DNA from: Paramacrobiotus metropolitanus
Lineage: Eukaryota > Tardigrada > Eutardigrada > Parachela > Macrobiotidae
DNA length: 64,000 nt
Assembly: GCF_019649055.1 (NCBI RefSeq)
Contig: NW_026570418.1
Coordinates: forward strand, 93,525 to 157,524
Direction: 5' to 3'
The position numbers and the translations under genes were made by a program. The notes beneath the pieces were generated by a model. The model was given only the letters and a program-made list of their open reading frames with translations, was not told the origin of the DNA and searched no databases. Position 1 is the first letter of the stretch; each line of letters starts with the position of its first letter. Below, piece after piece: positions 35,481 through 44,630 of the stretch.

Positions 35481-35613
35481 GGGCTTATTATTATTGCCCC
35501 TGAATGGCAAATTTCCCGCCGTTCAGTATGGAGGGTGGCTGCGGGACCGTAGTCTGGTAGACTGGTGTTCTCCAGAGGCTGTGTGGTGGCAGCTGTCCCG
35601 CAGACATCCAGCG
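35481..35613 (+). promoter_or_regulatory. conserved structured 5' leader RNA of retrotransposon copy 1
   Basis: 133 nt that align almost base for base with 43650-43520 of the other element. Helix A: CTGAATGGC (35500-35508) pairs with GCCGTTCAG (35518-35526) around the conserved loop AAATTTCCC. Helix B: TGCGGGAC (35540-35547) pairs with GTCCCGCA (35595-35602), enclosing GTCTGGTAGAC and CTCCAGAGGCTG. A GGGC...GCCC stem is possible at the extreme 5' end. In the other element both helices carry compensatory changes. Similarity stops right after CCAGCG. The role is unknown: self-cleavage, translation initiation and protein binding are all possible. Confidence 0.7.
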
Positions 35614-35640
35614 TCTCCGGGAGACATAGGCTCTTTGGAC

Positions 35641-38519
35641 ATGCGCTTCAAAGCCTCCAAGGACCACGTGGCCAGTCAAGATGGGCAGACCGCTCCTAAG
35701 CAGCCTTCACCTGTTGCTGGTCTTCAGGAATTGCTAACGGGACCGCGCGTGAAGATATCTGCCAGGATCCCCAAAGCTGTCAAGCACCTTTGTGCGACGG
35801 AATTTCTAAAGAGAGTCCGTCGCTGTGTGCAGCAGAATGACGTGGCGGCCTGGAGCGCAGTGCTGAATTTTTCTAGGTTCGCACTGGCACTACCTGAATC
35901 GAAAGCCCTTCGTAAGGATTCCTTGAGCACTATCGTCAAAAAGAATCTGCATGCGATGGAGGAGAGCATTACAGACACGGAACGCGCCAACAGTCGACCA
36001 ACTCATAAAGCGACACGGGGAAACAGGGGAAAGAAAATGAACGATGCAGAACATCTTCGTAAACGAGTGGCTCAGATGTTTCAAAATGGGCGGACCAAGG
36101 ACATTGTTAAATTCCTTTCATCGGAAGAAACAATATCGGAAATGAATGATGAAACCATAGCTGCTCTTAGAGATAAACATCCCAAACGGTCGCCTGATGA
36201 AAATTTTACACCTCGTGCTGCAGAGCCTTTAGCAGTACCACGTGTCTCTCCAGCTGAGTTACTGGACGCTATATTCAGCATCCCCGCCGGATCTGCCGGA
36301 GGTTTCTCGGGAATGAAACCCCAACACTTGAAAGACATGCTGAACCGCCGAGATGACGTAGAAAGTGAGCTTTGTCTGGCCATGACAGGCCTAATGGATA
36401 TTGTTCTCAATGGCAAAGTTCCTGCTGAAGTTCTTCCCTTTTTATTTGGAGCAAATTTAATTCCTTTAAAAAAACCTACTGGAGGGATCCGGCCTATTGC
36501 AGTCGGTGAAGTACTACGCAGGATAGCGTCGAAGATTGTCAGTGCAAGGTGTCAGGAACAACTGGGCGCACTTTTCCGCCCTGTTCAACTGGGATACGGA
36601 ACGAAAGGAGGCGCTGAAGCTATCGTACACGCTGCTCGAACGTACTTGGAAACAGATCACGGAGGCACACGAGTAATGGTCAAACTGGACTTTAAAAACG
36701 CTTTCAACATGATCAGCAGAAGCGCAGTTTTGGAAGCAGTTCAGTCCGTTATCCCTGTGTACCACCCCTATTTCGATCAGGCGTATGCACCTGTATCCCA
36801 TCTGGCCTGTCAAGACACCGTCATAGCATCGGAAAGTGGTGTGCAGCAAGGCGATCCTGGAGGGCCGTTTACCTCTGCCTGGGAACTTTTCCATTGCTGA
36901 GGAGACTACAAAGCCAATTTAAAGCCGGTTTCCTGGATGATGTAACCCTGGCGGGACTGATTGAAGAAGTAATGGCAGACATAAGAACCATTGAAGAAGA
37001 AGGGAAAAAGATAGGCCTCGTGTTAAATTATGGCAAATGTGAAGCATATTTCTTCGGTGGAAGCGAGGAAGAGCAAGCGGCCGCTAAGCATCCCTTGGTT
37101 TGGGAGTGGCCGGAATTCGAGATTCTAAACAGCGAAACACTTACGTTATTAGGAGCACCAGTTAACGTGATCGCAGTGCCCTCCTTTTTGAGAGGCAAAA
37201 TTCTCGAAATCGAGAGACTGGTGGAAAGGCTGAAACTGCTGCCATCTCAACAATCACTGTATCTCCTCAGAAACTGTCTCAGCGTGCCGAAGTTAATGCA
37301 TACCCTACGCAGCAGCCAGTGTCACGATCTCCCTGAAGTCCTTCGTGAATTTGACAGCTTAATGCGTGTTGCTGTCACATCAATCGTTAATGCTCACATT
37401 GAAGACAAGAATTGGACACAAATGACCATGCCGGTCAGCCGGGGCGGTCTGGGAATACGGCGGGCAGAGGAGCTAGCTTTGTCGGCGTTTATCGCTTCGG
37501 CGTCCTCGGTTCTGCCAGTGTGCCTGGAAATGCTTCCGGTCGATCGGTTATCTGGTCTGGAGCAGGCGATGGACAAGTGGGTAAAGCAGTATCAGTGCGA
37601 AATGCCGTCCGAAAATTTAAGGAAATTTCAAAAGAGTTGGGATTGGCCAGTCGTGGAGCGAGCATACTCACAGCTGCGTCTATCAGCGATGGCCAATGGT
37701 AAGCCGCAAGAGATGGCAGCACTATTAGCGGCGTCCGAGAAAGAATCAGCGGCATGGTTGCACGCGTTACCGGCTGCAAGCTTGGGAACGATGGTGAATG
37801 ACGAACATGTAAGAATTGCCCACGCGTTACCGGCTGCAAGCTTGGGAACGATGGTGAATGACGAACATGTAAGAATTGCCGTGGGATTACGATTTGGTTT
37901 GCCAGTAGTGGCACCACATGAATGCGCGGGTTGTGGCTTCCAGGTAACTTCAGATGGCCACCACGGATTGTCCTGCCTGTATAGCAAAGGTAGATGGAGC
38001 CAGCATTTGGAACTGAACAGTATACTGGAAAGGGGATGTGTAGCAGCGGATATACCTTGCGAGTTGGAACCGAAAGGAATATTCAGGGACAACGGGAAGC
38101 GTCCAGACGGATTGACATTGGTGCCAGTGCGAGACGGAAAGCAGCTTGTATGGGACGCCACTTTTGCGGACACGCTAGCACAGTCGTACGTTAAACGGTC
38201 AGCAAAAGCAGCGGGCGCAGCGGCACACCAAGCAGAATGTCGGAAGCGATACAACTATCGGCAGCTGGGCGAAGAATACTGGTTTTATCCTTTTGCCGTG
38301 GAAACCCTGGGAGTGCTCGGCGAAGGAGCCAGAGAAATGGTCAGTTTTCTTGGACGGAAAACGAAGGAGAGGTCCGGGGAATGCAGATCCACGGCTTTTT
38401 TAAAGCAGCGTATTAGCCTCGCAATTATTAAAGGCAATGCGGCTGCCGTTTTAGGAACTTTACCGGGCAAGAATAAACTGATGGATAATACTGATTTCGG
38501 TTGTTTTTTTAATTCTTAA
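35641..38519 (+). pseudogene. retrotransposon ORF: reverse transcriptase plus REL endonuclease, one frameshift
   Basis: From the first ATG in frame (MRFKASKDH) the first part runs to a TGA at 36900 and holds RT motif A (VMVKLDFKNAFN) and motif B (ESGVQQGDP). A shift near 36868 moves the reading into the frame that continues YLCLGTFPLLRRLQS, motif C (GFLDDVT), GLVLNYGKCE and LTLLGAP. The thumb region (SRGGLGIRRAEELALSAF), a CCHC knuckle (CAGCGFQVTSDGHHGLSC) and the REL-ENDO core (RPDG ... WDATFADT) follow, ending GNAAAVLGTLPG. The YxDD tyrosine is Phe, but both aspartates are present. The N-terminal zinc finger of the intact relative is lacking. Both halves are otherwise open for about 960 codons, so inactivation is recent or the shift is a sequencing error. 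An in-frame 60-bp tandem duplication lies at 37761-37880. Confidence 0.85.
37761..37880 (+). repeat. exact 60-bp tandem duplication inside the retrotransposon ORF
   Basis: The unit starting CACGCGTTACCGGCTGCAAG occurs twice with no difference (37761-37820, 37821-37880). It doubles the peptide HALPAASLGTMVNDEHVRIA while keeping the frame. The other copies have one such unit (NALPSAHIGNLLDDE...). Confidence 0.9.
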
Positions 38520-38849
38520 TTGTGTATTGTTGGCCGTAGTGATATGAATTACGACTGTTATGTCGCGATAAGAACATAAACTATAAAGTTTTTATCATTA
38601 TTAAAGAAATTGCTATGCGCTCCAACAAGCCAGGCTCGTAGAATTTGGCTAAGCGCCCGTAATATCCGGGCGCAGATATATTAGAATTGGAATTTTTTCT
38701 ATGAATTTCTTGGTTTTACCTAATTTTTTATTCTAGGTTCACGAATTATGTTTAGGCAGAGCAGGAAATTGTACAGTTTTAGATGTCTGCGCACGTTTTC
38801 CCGTTCGCCAGCGATGCGTCGTTCAAAAATCATCAGTAAAATTAATGAT
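38520..38849. other. retrotransposon tail and a GCGCCC palindrome
   Basis: The AT-rich tail follows the stop codon. At about 38646-38674 the sequence TTGGCTAAGCGCCCGTAATA, then TCCGGGCGC, forms a 7-9-bp palindrome. It resembles one TIR unit of the protease element at 53640-54952. Confidence 0.4.
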
Positions 38850-39390
38850 GACAGAAGATTCATATGCGCAGTGTCCGCTGGCAATATTATGGTGCTGTCA
38901 ACCTGGCAAACTTTTTCTTCAACATTCTAGCGAGAAGCTTGAAATATGTCGATGAATAATATTAAAAACATATTTTCTTCTGACTTTTATTTGCTGTGCT
39001 TGCGTTTGTGGTCATACACATTTATTTTTAAAAAGTAACAAACTATGAACATCGGCGGAAAAACTACAAGGAGAAATAAACAGTATAAAAAGTTGGGATA
39101 AAAACCTAAAGGATAAAGTTGGGATAAAGTTGGGATCTTCACGGTCTGACCATTTGTCCGTTTTCTCTAAACCTTTACAATTAAAGAAGCTACTGTATGC
39201 CATCGTTCTACGACGTTCTCCTTTTCTCTATGTCTTAATTTGCCGATCTGCAACACTTAACATTATGGTATATGAGATAAACAAATGGTCAAATTTGGTA
39301 AATCTGTAATCGAAGTAACTGTCTTCGTAAAAATGCTTTTGGTAAAGTATTTATGGTTTTGAGATGTCAAGTTTACTAAATTTTGAGTGA
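38850..39390 (+). repeat. dispersed repeat, copy 2 (partner at 24370-24900)
   Basis: Matches the other copy through TATGCGCAGTGTC, GTGCTTGCGTTTGTGGTC, ATGCCATCGTTCTACGA, ATATGAGATAAACAAATGGT and TTTGGTAAAGTATTTATGG. An AAAGTTGGGAT word is locally repeated at 39086-39135. Confidence 0.55.
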
Positions 39391-40569
39391 AGCATTAAGT
39401 GGCTGGACCGGGAGGAAAGTGGATTTCATTGAACACCCGCCTTGCACTATTCTGCTGGTTGGAAGTGTAATCTTCAAGCGGCAACGTGCTGTCCATTTCT
39501 TCCTTATTGGGCAAGTGAAGAACATTGCGTTAAGTGGGATGCATACAGTTTCACGTCGACGTGCCTCCCTGGCTTGCAGCCTTCCAAGAGTAATATACGA
39601 TATACTAACGTATCGATTATCGCGTACTCCACTAACGATATACTGAAAACGTTTGGCATAGAGCTGATTGTTCTTACTCGTTAACAGTTCTGTTCTCTGT
39701 TGTTCTCGTCGAAGCGGCAAAATTTTGGGTGTTGTGCTGAATCGCAGAGTATTGGTATGTAGCTGATTTCACCTATATGTAGCTTCCTTTTCAGTCATGC
39801 TCTACCGAAATAAAAGGTAAAAATCATCCACAACATCCTGTAATGGACAGAACCAAAATCATTAAATTCCAAGATAAAAAATTCATGTACTAAAGCAAAG
39901 GTTTTCCAGGTGCAATCGGATTATCGGAACATTTTTTGGGGGTATTGCATAGATCAACCTTTCTTTCTGTCCATCGCCCATACTTTATTCATGGTTATGT
40001 GAATTTTCCCCAAACCATCGCTCGACCACGGACTGCTGAAGTGGTTTCAGTCCGTGGTTGACCGGCACGATATTGACATTGTTCAGCGTCGTGCTTTCTA
40101 ATAAAACGCTTTCTTACGTTGCACGCAACAAGGGTGGGTTGGTCGAATACAACGATATTCCGTCATTTTGCAGTCAGAACACTTTTAATCTACAGCTTGT
40201 CGCTGCCAAATTGCTCGGTCAGTTAATTAGCGGACATGGACAGACAATTTCCCAGCTTGTGCACCAGAGCAGTTACGTTACTGAGGTGTATGCAGGTATG
40301 GCGTTGGATTTTCCCGAAGATTTTCGTCTTTAGAAGCCTCGTAGTCGTGAGATAAGGTTGCACCTCGAGGGATTTTTCTGCGTTCGCGTTTTGCAGAATA
40401 GCAAAGCGCTGGTCGATTCGCTGCCGATGGTGAAACGACTGGGTGGTCGCTGTCTTGGTTTTTTTCCACTCAGCATGTCACGAGCTGAGCCGCTTGTAGA
40501 TTTCTGCGCTGTAGTTTTATTAATAATCGCATAAGTTCTGGTAATAAAGAAAGAAATACGCTATCTTAT
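39391..40569. other. gene-free stretch and 3' flank of the intact retrotransposon
   Basis: No gene supported. A 14-bp hairpin with one mismatch is at 40022-40061 (TCGACCACGGACTG / CAGTCCGTGGTTGA). The last part, up to 40569, must include the 3' UTR of the minus-strand retrotransposon, whose end I cannot place. Confidence 0.4.
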
Positions 40570-43434
40570 TCACAACAGCAAAACTTCATTTAAACTATCC
40601 ACTCCGTCCATTGTGCCAAGGATAGATGCTGCATTTCCACGCTGAATCTCCAACGATATTCGTTGACGCAAAAACTCATGTGATCGACGCTCTCCTGTAT
40701 GCTCTTGAAGTCTTTTGCCCAACTCCTTCACGATGGCGATAGCCGATGGGCCCCAGGGGCCCATCGTTTTAAAGGCGATGGGAGAAAAGATATAGCGCCC
40801 TTGCAGATACGCATACAGTCGGGACTTCTTATCTTCTGCTTGTACAGCAGCAGCTGCAGCCGTAACCGACGTCGAAGGGAGATGGGAAAAGGCCACTGTG
40901 TCAACGCACGTCACATCCCAGGCCAGACACATTCCTCTTTTCCAGGCGAAAGTTGTACAACCGTCAGGGCGTTGATCTGTTGTAGAGGACGTACCGCGTG
41001 GTTCCAGCTTAGCGGGAACACCGGCTGAAACGCACGCCCGGCATACAATGCTGTTTAATCCACCATGGCGCGCGTGTCTACCGGCCGAGTAGCTGCATGA
41101 TAAACCGTGGTGTCCTAACTTGTCAACGAGCTTCTGGCATTTAGTGCAGTTATGGGGCTCGCAAATATCCGCTCCAAGACGAAGACCGATTGAGATTTTA
41201 ATCATCTCATCGTCGAGGAGGTTACCGATGTGGGCTGAGGGAAGCGCATTCAACCAAATACCGGCTTCAGGACAGGACTGAGCGAGAAAACGAGCTGTGT
41301 TAACGATGTCACCGCGAAACAAGTTCAATAAAACAGAAGCCGACACATTACAAAGCGGTAAGTCCCATGTTTTTTGGAGCTTCCGGAAACCAACTTCTGG
41401 AACTTCTGTTAGGCGGGCTTTGGTTTTCCACAACTCCACCGCTTCTGAAGCGTTCACTGCTGGTAGGTGAGGAAGCATTGATGACAACAAATCAGATACG
41501 GAATGAATCGAAGCCAAGTAGGCTGGAAGTGCTAATTCCTCCGCACGACGTATGCCAATACCTCCTCGACTGACCGGAAGTGTCGCTTGACGCCAGCATG
41601 GGTAGTCATCATGGTTTACCCGAACGTTACTGAGTTCTTGAAAACATGAGCGCAGTGACTCGTCGATTTGATAAAGCAATTTCGAATGTTTCCAGGCATT
41701 GCAACATCTGAGCACGTATATAATCTTCGGGGCACCCAAGCAGTGTCGAAGTAGATATAGTGCATGGTGGCGAGGAAGAAGTTGCAACCGTTCACAGGCT
41801 TTCTTTATGGCGCTTGATTTCTCAGAAAGAGTTTCACCAATCGCATCATCCAGCACCGGGGCGCCTAGCAGGGTTAGAGTTGAGCTTGACACCACGCGGA
41901 GCTGTGGGTGGTGCGAAACAAATTCATCAACCACGGCTTGCCGTTCAATTTCGGAGCCTCCCGATACAAAAAGTTCACATTTAGCCTCGTTTATGTCAAG
42001 TCCAATAGCATGTGCGCCTTCGATGACACGTCTGAAGTTTTCTGCAACAGTCGCCGGCGTTCCGCCCAGGGTTCCGTCGTCTAGGTACCAGGCATTAAGC
42101 TCGGTATCCAGCGTGGCAATTACTCGAAGCAAAGCCAGGCAGAACAGCAGCGGTCCCAACGGATCGCCTTGTTGCACCCCAGACTCAGACGACATCACCA
42201 TTTCATCAATGAACAAAGAAGAATGATGTCCATACGCCGGCCAAAAGAAATCATCGTATTCCGGGAAGTGTGTATGTACAGCTTCCAAAACCACTTCACG
42301 AGATACGGTATTGAATGCGTTGCGAAAGTCGATTTTCACGAGTGCTTTAATGCTCTCCGGCGTAGACTGGACAAAATGTCTGGTTGCGTGGACGATGGCC
42401 TCGGCTCCGCCCCGTACGTTGAAGCCAGACTGCTGAGGAGTTAGCAAGGCGGTTGCCCGGTCCGCTATTCTGCTGCAGATGATTTTGGCAAGTAGATGAC
42501 GCATCGACAGTCCTACCGCTATAAGGCGCAACCCGCCGTCTTTCTTTCGCAAAGCCAGCAAGTTACCTCCAAAAAATATCGGCCGTATATCAGCAGGTAC
42601 TTTGCCTTGCATAACCAAGGACAGCACAGAGGCCATGGCTTCGCAAAAGGGACCGCTCAGATCATCTAACTTTGAACCCACCAAGTCCAGCAGATGTTGG
42701 GGCCTTAAGCCATCTGGTCCTGCTGCTGAGCCCCGCGGGAAAGTGTGGATGGCAGCAAAAACCTCTGCAGCAGTTATTACGGGCGCAGCAGGAGCGGTGG
42801 TAGCGCGGCGAGCCGTTGACGGTGGGGCGCATAAGGGGTGCTTCTCTCGTAGACTTTGGAGAACTTCAGGGGTGCAGTCCGCCACTGAATCAGTAGACAA
42901 CAGAACCCGCATTGCTCCGGAGATGGATCCGTCGTCAATCTTCTGACCGACTTGACGAACGAGATCTTCATCGCTGCTGCGTTTTCTCCGACTTGACGGT
43001 GGGGGGCTGGGAGGCACATCCGTACCTTGTTCGTATAACGCGAGGTTTTTCTTCACTGCAGTTGCAAGTGAGGCTGTTCGCTCGGATTTGACTTTATCTG
43101 GGAGGCGGAGTGCACTAGGGCAGAAAAAGAGCAGTTTCGTCCAAAACTGGCTGTCGTTCTTGGTGGCGACCTGTTGGAGCACTTTCTGTAGTGCGGATCT
43201 CACCGCAGGTCTTGCACCATGGGGAACGCGGCGTAGTATTCGCTCCTTACTCGGGTGAAAAGATGCGGCCGTAGGTGGGGTAGGTGCAGCTCCCCGCGAA
43301 TTGCTAGAAGTGGAGGCAGCGCTGGCGGCTGGGATCAGCTTCAGGTCCTGCGACAGGGTTTTGGGGCAAACGGGTCTGTGGGATCCCCAGGCCTGCAACA
43401 GTTTACCGCAGCCAGAACAAGAAAACTGAGGCAT
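40570..43434 (-). CDS. intact 954-aa retrotransposon protein: zinc finger, reverse transcriptase, REL endonuclease
   Basis: One uninterrupted ORF starts at ATG 43434. Domains: an N-terminal CCHC finger (CSGCGKLLQAWGSHRPVC, residues 6-23); a Ser/Pro-rich linker; RT with motif A KIDFRNAF (D369), motif B SGVQQGDPLGPLLF (418-431) and motif C WYLDDG (D452, D453); GLDINEAKCELF and LTLLGAP; a thumb-like region (SRGGIGIRRAEELA, 622-635); a second CCHC knuckle (C763, C766, H775/H776, C780); and a restriction-like endonuclease core RPDG (822-825) with WDVT (D840) and a downstream KK..LY. This order is that of the R2/NeSL-type REL-ENDO non-LTR clades. They nick a target and prime cDNA synthesis there. 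All catalytic residues expected are present, so the protein may be active. A 216-nt leader precedes it. Target specificity cannot be judged here. Confidence 0.93.
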   Translation of the reverse strand: MPQFSCSGCGKLLQAWGSHRPVCPKTLSQDLKLIPAASAASTSSNSRGAAPTPPTAASFHPSKERILRRVPHGARPAVRSALQKVLQQVATKNDSQFWTKLLFFCPSALRLPDKVKSERTASLATAVKKNLALYEQGTDVPPSPPPSSRRKRSSDEDLVRQVGQKIDDGSISGAMRVLLSTDSVADCTPEVLQSLREKHPLCAPPSTARRATTAPAAPVITAAEVFAAIHTFPRGSAAGPDGLRPQHLLDLVGSKLDDLSGPFCEAMASVLSLVMQGKVPADIRPIFFGGNLLALRKKDGGLRLIAVGLSMRHLLAKIICSRIADRATALLTPQQSGFNVRGGAEAIVHATRHFVQSTPESIKALVKIDFRNAFNTVSREVVLEAVHTHFPEYDDFFWPAYGHHSSLFIDEMVMSSESGVQQGDPLGPLLFCLALLRVIATLDTELNAWYLDDGTLGGTPATVAENFRRVIEGAHAIGLDINEAKCELFVSGGSEIERQAVVDEFVSHHPQLRVVSSSTLTLLGAPVLDDAIGETLSEKSSAIKKACERLQLLPRHHALYLLRHCLGAPKIIYVLRCCNAWKHSKLLYQIDESLRSCFQELSNVRVNHDDYPCWRQATLPVSRGGIGIRRAEELALPAYLASIHSVSDLLSSMLPHLPAVNASEAVELWKTKARLTEVPEVGFRKLQKTWDLPLCNVSASVLLNLFRGDIVNTARFLAQSCPEAGIWLNALPSAHIGNLLDDEMIKISIGLRLGADICEPHNCTKCQKLVDKLGHHGLSCSYSAGRHARHGGLNSIVCRACVSAGVPAKLEPRGTSSTTDQRPDGCTTFAWKRGMCLAWDVTCVDTVAFSHLPSTSVTAAAAAVQAEDKKSRLYAYLQGRYIFSPIAFKTMGPWGPSAIAIVKELGKRLQEHTGERRSHEFLRQRISLEIQRGNAASILGTMDGVDSLNEVLLL

Positions 43435-43519
43435 GGTGGGGAGAACATTCGCCGATGAAAATCGCAGTTAAAGGAGCAGATACTGTAGTGAGGGACTTAC
43501 AAGAAAACCGCTGGTGTGT

Positions 43520-43650
43520 CGCTGGATGTCTACGGGACAGCTGCCACCACACAGCCTCTGGAGAAACGATCTACCAGACTAAGGTCCCGTAGCCACCCTC
43601 CAAACTGAATGACGGGAAATTTGTCATTCAGGGGCAAAAATCACGAGCCC
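43520..43650 (-). promoter_or_regulatory. conserved structured 5' leader RNA of retrotransposon copy 2
   Basis: 131 nt homologous to 35481-35613. Helix A: CTGAATGAC (43631-43623) with GTCATTCAG (43613-43605), loop AAATTTCCC. Helix B: TACGGGAC (43591-43584) with GTCCCGTA (43538-43531). Relative to copy 1, a G-C pair has become A-T in each helix and a T-G wobble has become T-A. The single-stranded parts GGAGGGTGGCT and CTCCAGAGGCTGTGTGGTGG are unchanged. Confidence 0.7.
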
Positions 43651-43869
43651 GCAGTACAGATATACGTTACTGTAGTTAATTGCGCTGATTGAATAATATC
43701 AATACATAATTACATAATTACATGATTGGACAATGCTCGGTCGATGGGGCTACGTCGAATTCCGCCGCTTCCTTCTCGCTTTCTTGGCTGCTACAATTTT
43801 GAAGTAAAAAAATGTTTTTTCATTGCAAATATTCGGAAGGCTTTACGATTATGTTTGTGAATTGCACCA

Positions 43870-44630
43870 ACTATGGGCTGGACAGTGACATTTTTTTCTA
43901 AAAGCCTTTGCACTACGCTGGTGTGCACAATCTACCGATGCAAGATGTAACCAAAGCGTGTGGTAATGTTAAACAACCGAATTTCCATTTGCGAAACATG
44001 CGGATAAATCACACATTAAAACCCATGATCAGTTCCAAACGATCATAATTAAAATTATTAACAGCAAGTGAGTAAACGCACACGAATGTTCACGCAACGC
44101 AATGGACGAATGTATTACATAGTAAATACTAATTTTTTGCACTAAACAGCACAACAGCTGAACTCACACCAACCACGAGGCAGGCAGTATTAGTCTTACA
44201 GAGTACTCTGTGAGACTGTACGATAATTAGGGTAAAAATTACTCTGCCGCTCAGTGCCGCTGCACAGTTGGTCAGTTTTTTGCGGTTTGCATATCCATTC
44301 CCATTTTTTTTTAAGTTTGCATTTGACGGTGTTGTCGCGATGTTGTCGAACGCGCTTTTCATCACCAAAAGAACCCGAAGAATCTGATACAGATTTTTTT
44401 TCTTGCGTGAGGAGCTTCAGTTATCAGCAACTAGTGCATGCCGCTGTATCAGGGCTCCATGCACAGAATGGCGGAAACGTAGCGTAATGGCGCAGTTGGT
44501 GGCGGAACAAAATCCTCAAAAGGCTTTGTACATAACTGCGAGCGTAGACTCCTTGACTCGGCAGCTTAATTGTTTAAAACCATAACTTTTTTGCGTTGCG
44601 TATTTTTGCACATAACTTGCATTTGGCTGG
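43870..44630 (+). repeat. dispersed repeat of about 0.8 kb, copy 2 (partner at 30545-31380)
   Basis: Starts near AAAGCCTTTGCACTACGCTG. It continues with GAATTTCCATTTGCGAAACA, AAAACCCATGA, CAGAATGGCGGAAACGTAGC and GTAATGGCGCAGT, and ends TTTTTTGCGTTGCGTATTTT. It also contains an 11-bp hairpin (GTCTTACAGAG / CTCTGTGAGAC) near 44191-44214. Confidence 0.55.

Larger units (their letters stand above)
35481..38519 (+). mobile_element. REL-ENDO non-LTR retrotransposon, copy 1 (inactivated)
   Basis: The 5' end is set at GGGCTTATTATT, where similarity to the 5' end of the second element begins sharply. The 3' end is not defined, and only the ORF end is given. It consists of a structured leader, an ORF split by one frameshift, and a short AT-rich tail. 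It is in opposite orientation to the intact copy at 40570-43650. The two are different families of the same clade, to judge from low protein identity outside the motifs. Confidence 0.8.
40570..43650 (-). mobile_element. REL-ENDO non-LTR retrotransposon, copy 2 (ORF intact)
   Basis: The 5' end is placed at 43650 (GGGCTCGTG on the minus strand), the exact point where similarity to the other element's leader starts. The element has a 216-nt leader and one ORF. The 3' boundary lies somewhere below 40570. No poly(A) or target duplication could be fixed by eye. Confidence 0.8.

Noticed and set aside
35481-35613. HDV-like or hammerhead ribozyme
   Set aside because: The order of helices does not allow the HDV double pseudoknot by eye, and no CTGATGA...GAAA core is present. 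The structure is reported only as a conserved leader.
36860-36900. Programmed -1 frameshift in the retrotransposon
   Set aside because: No X-XXY-YYZ slippery heptamer at the junction, and the intact relative is one continuous ORF.
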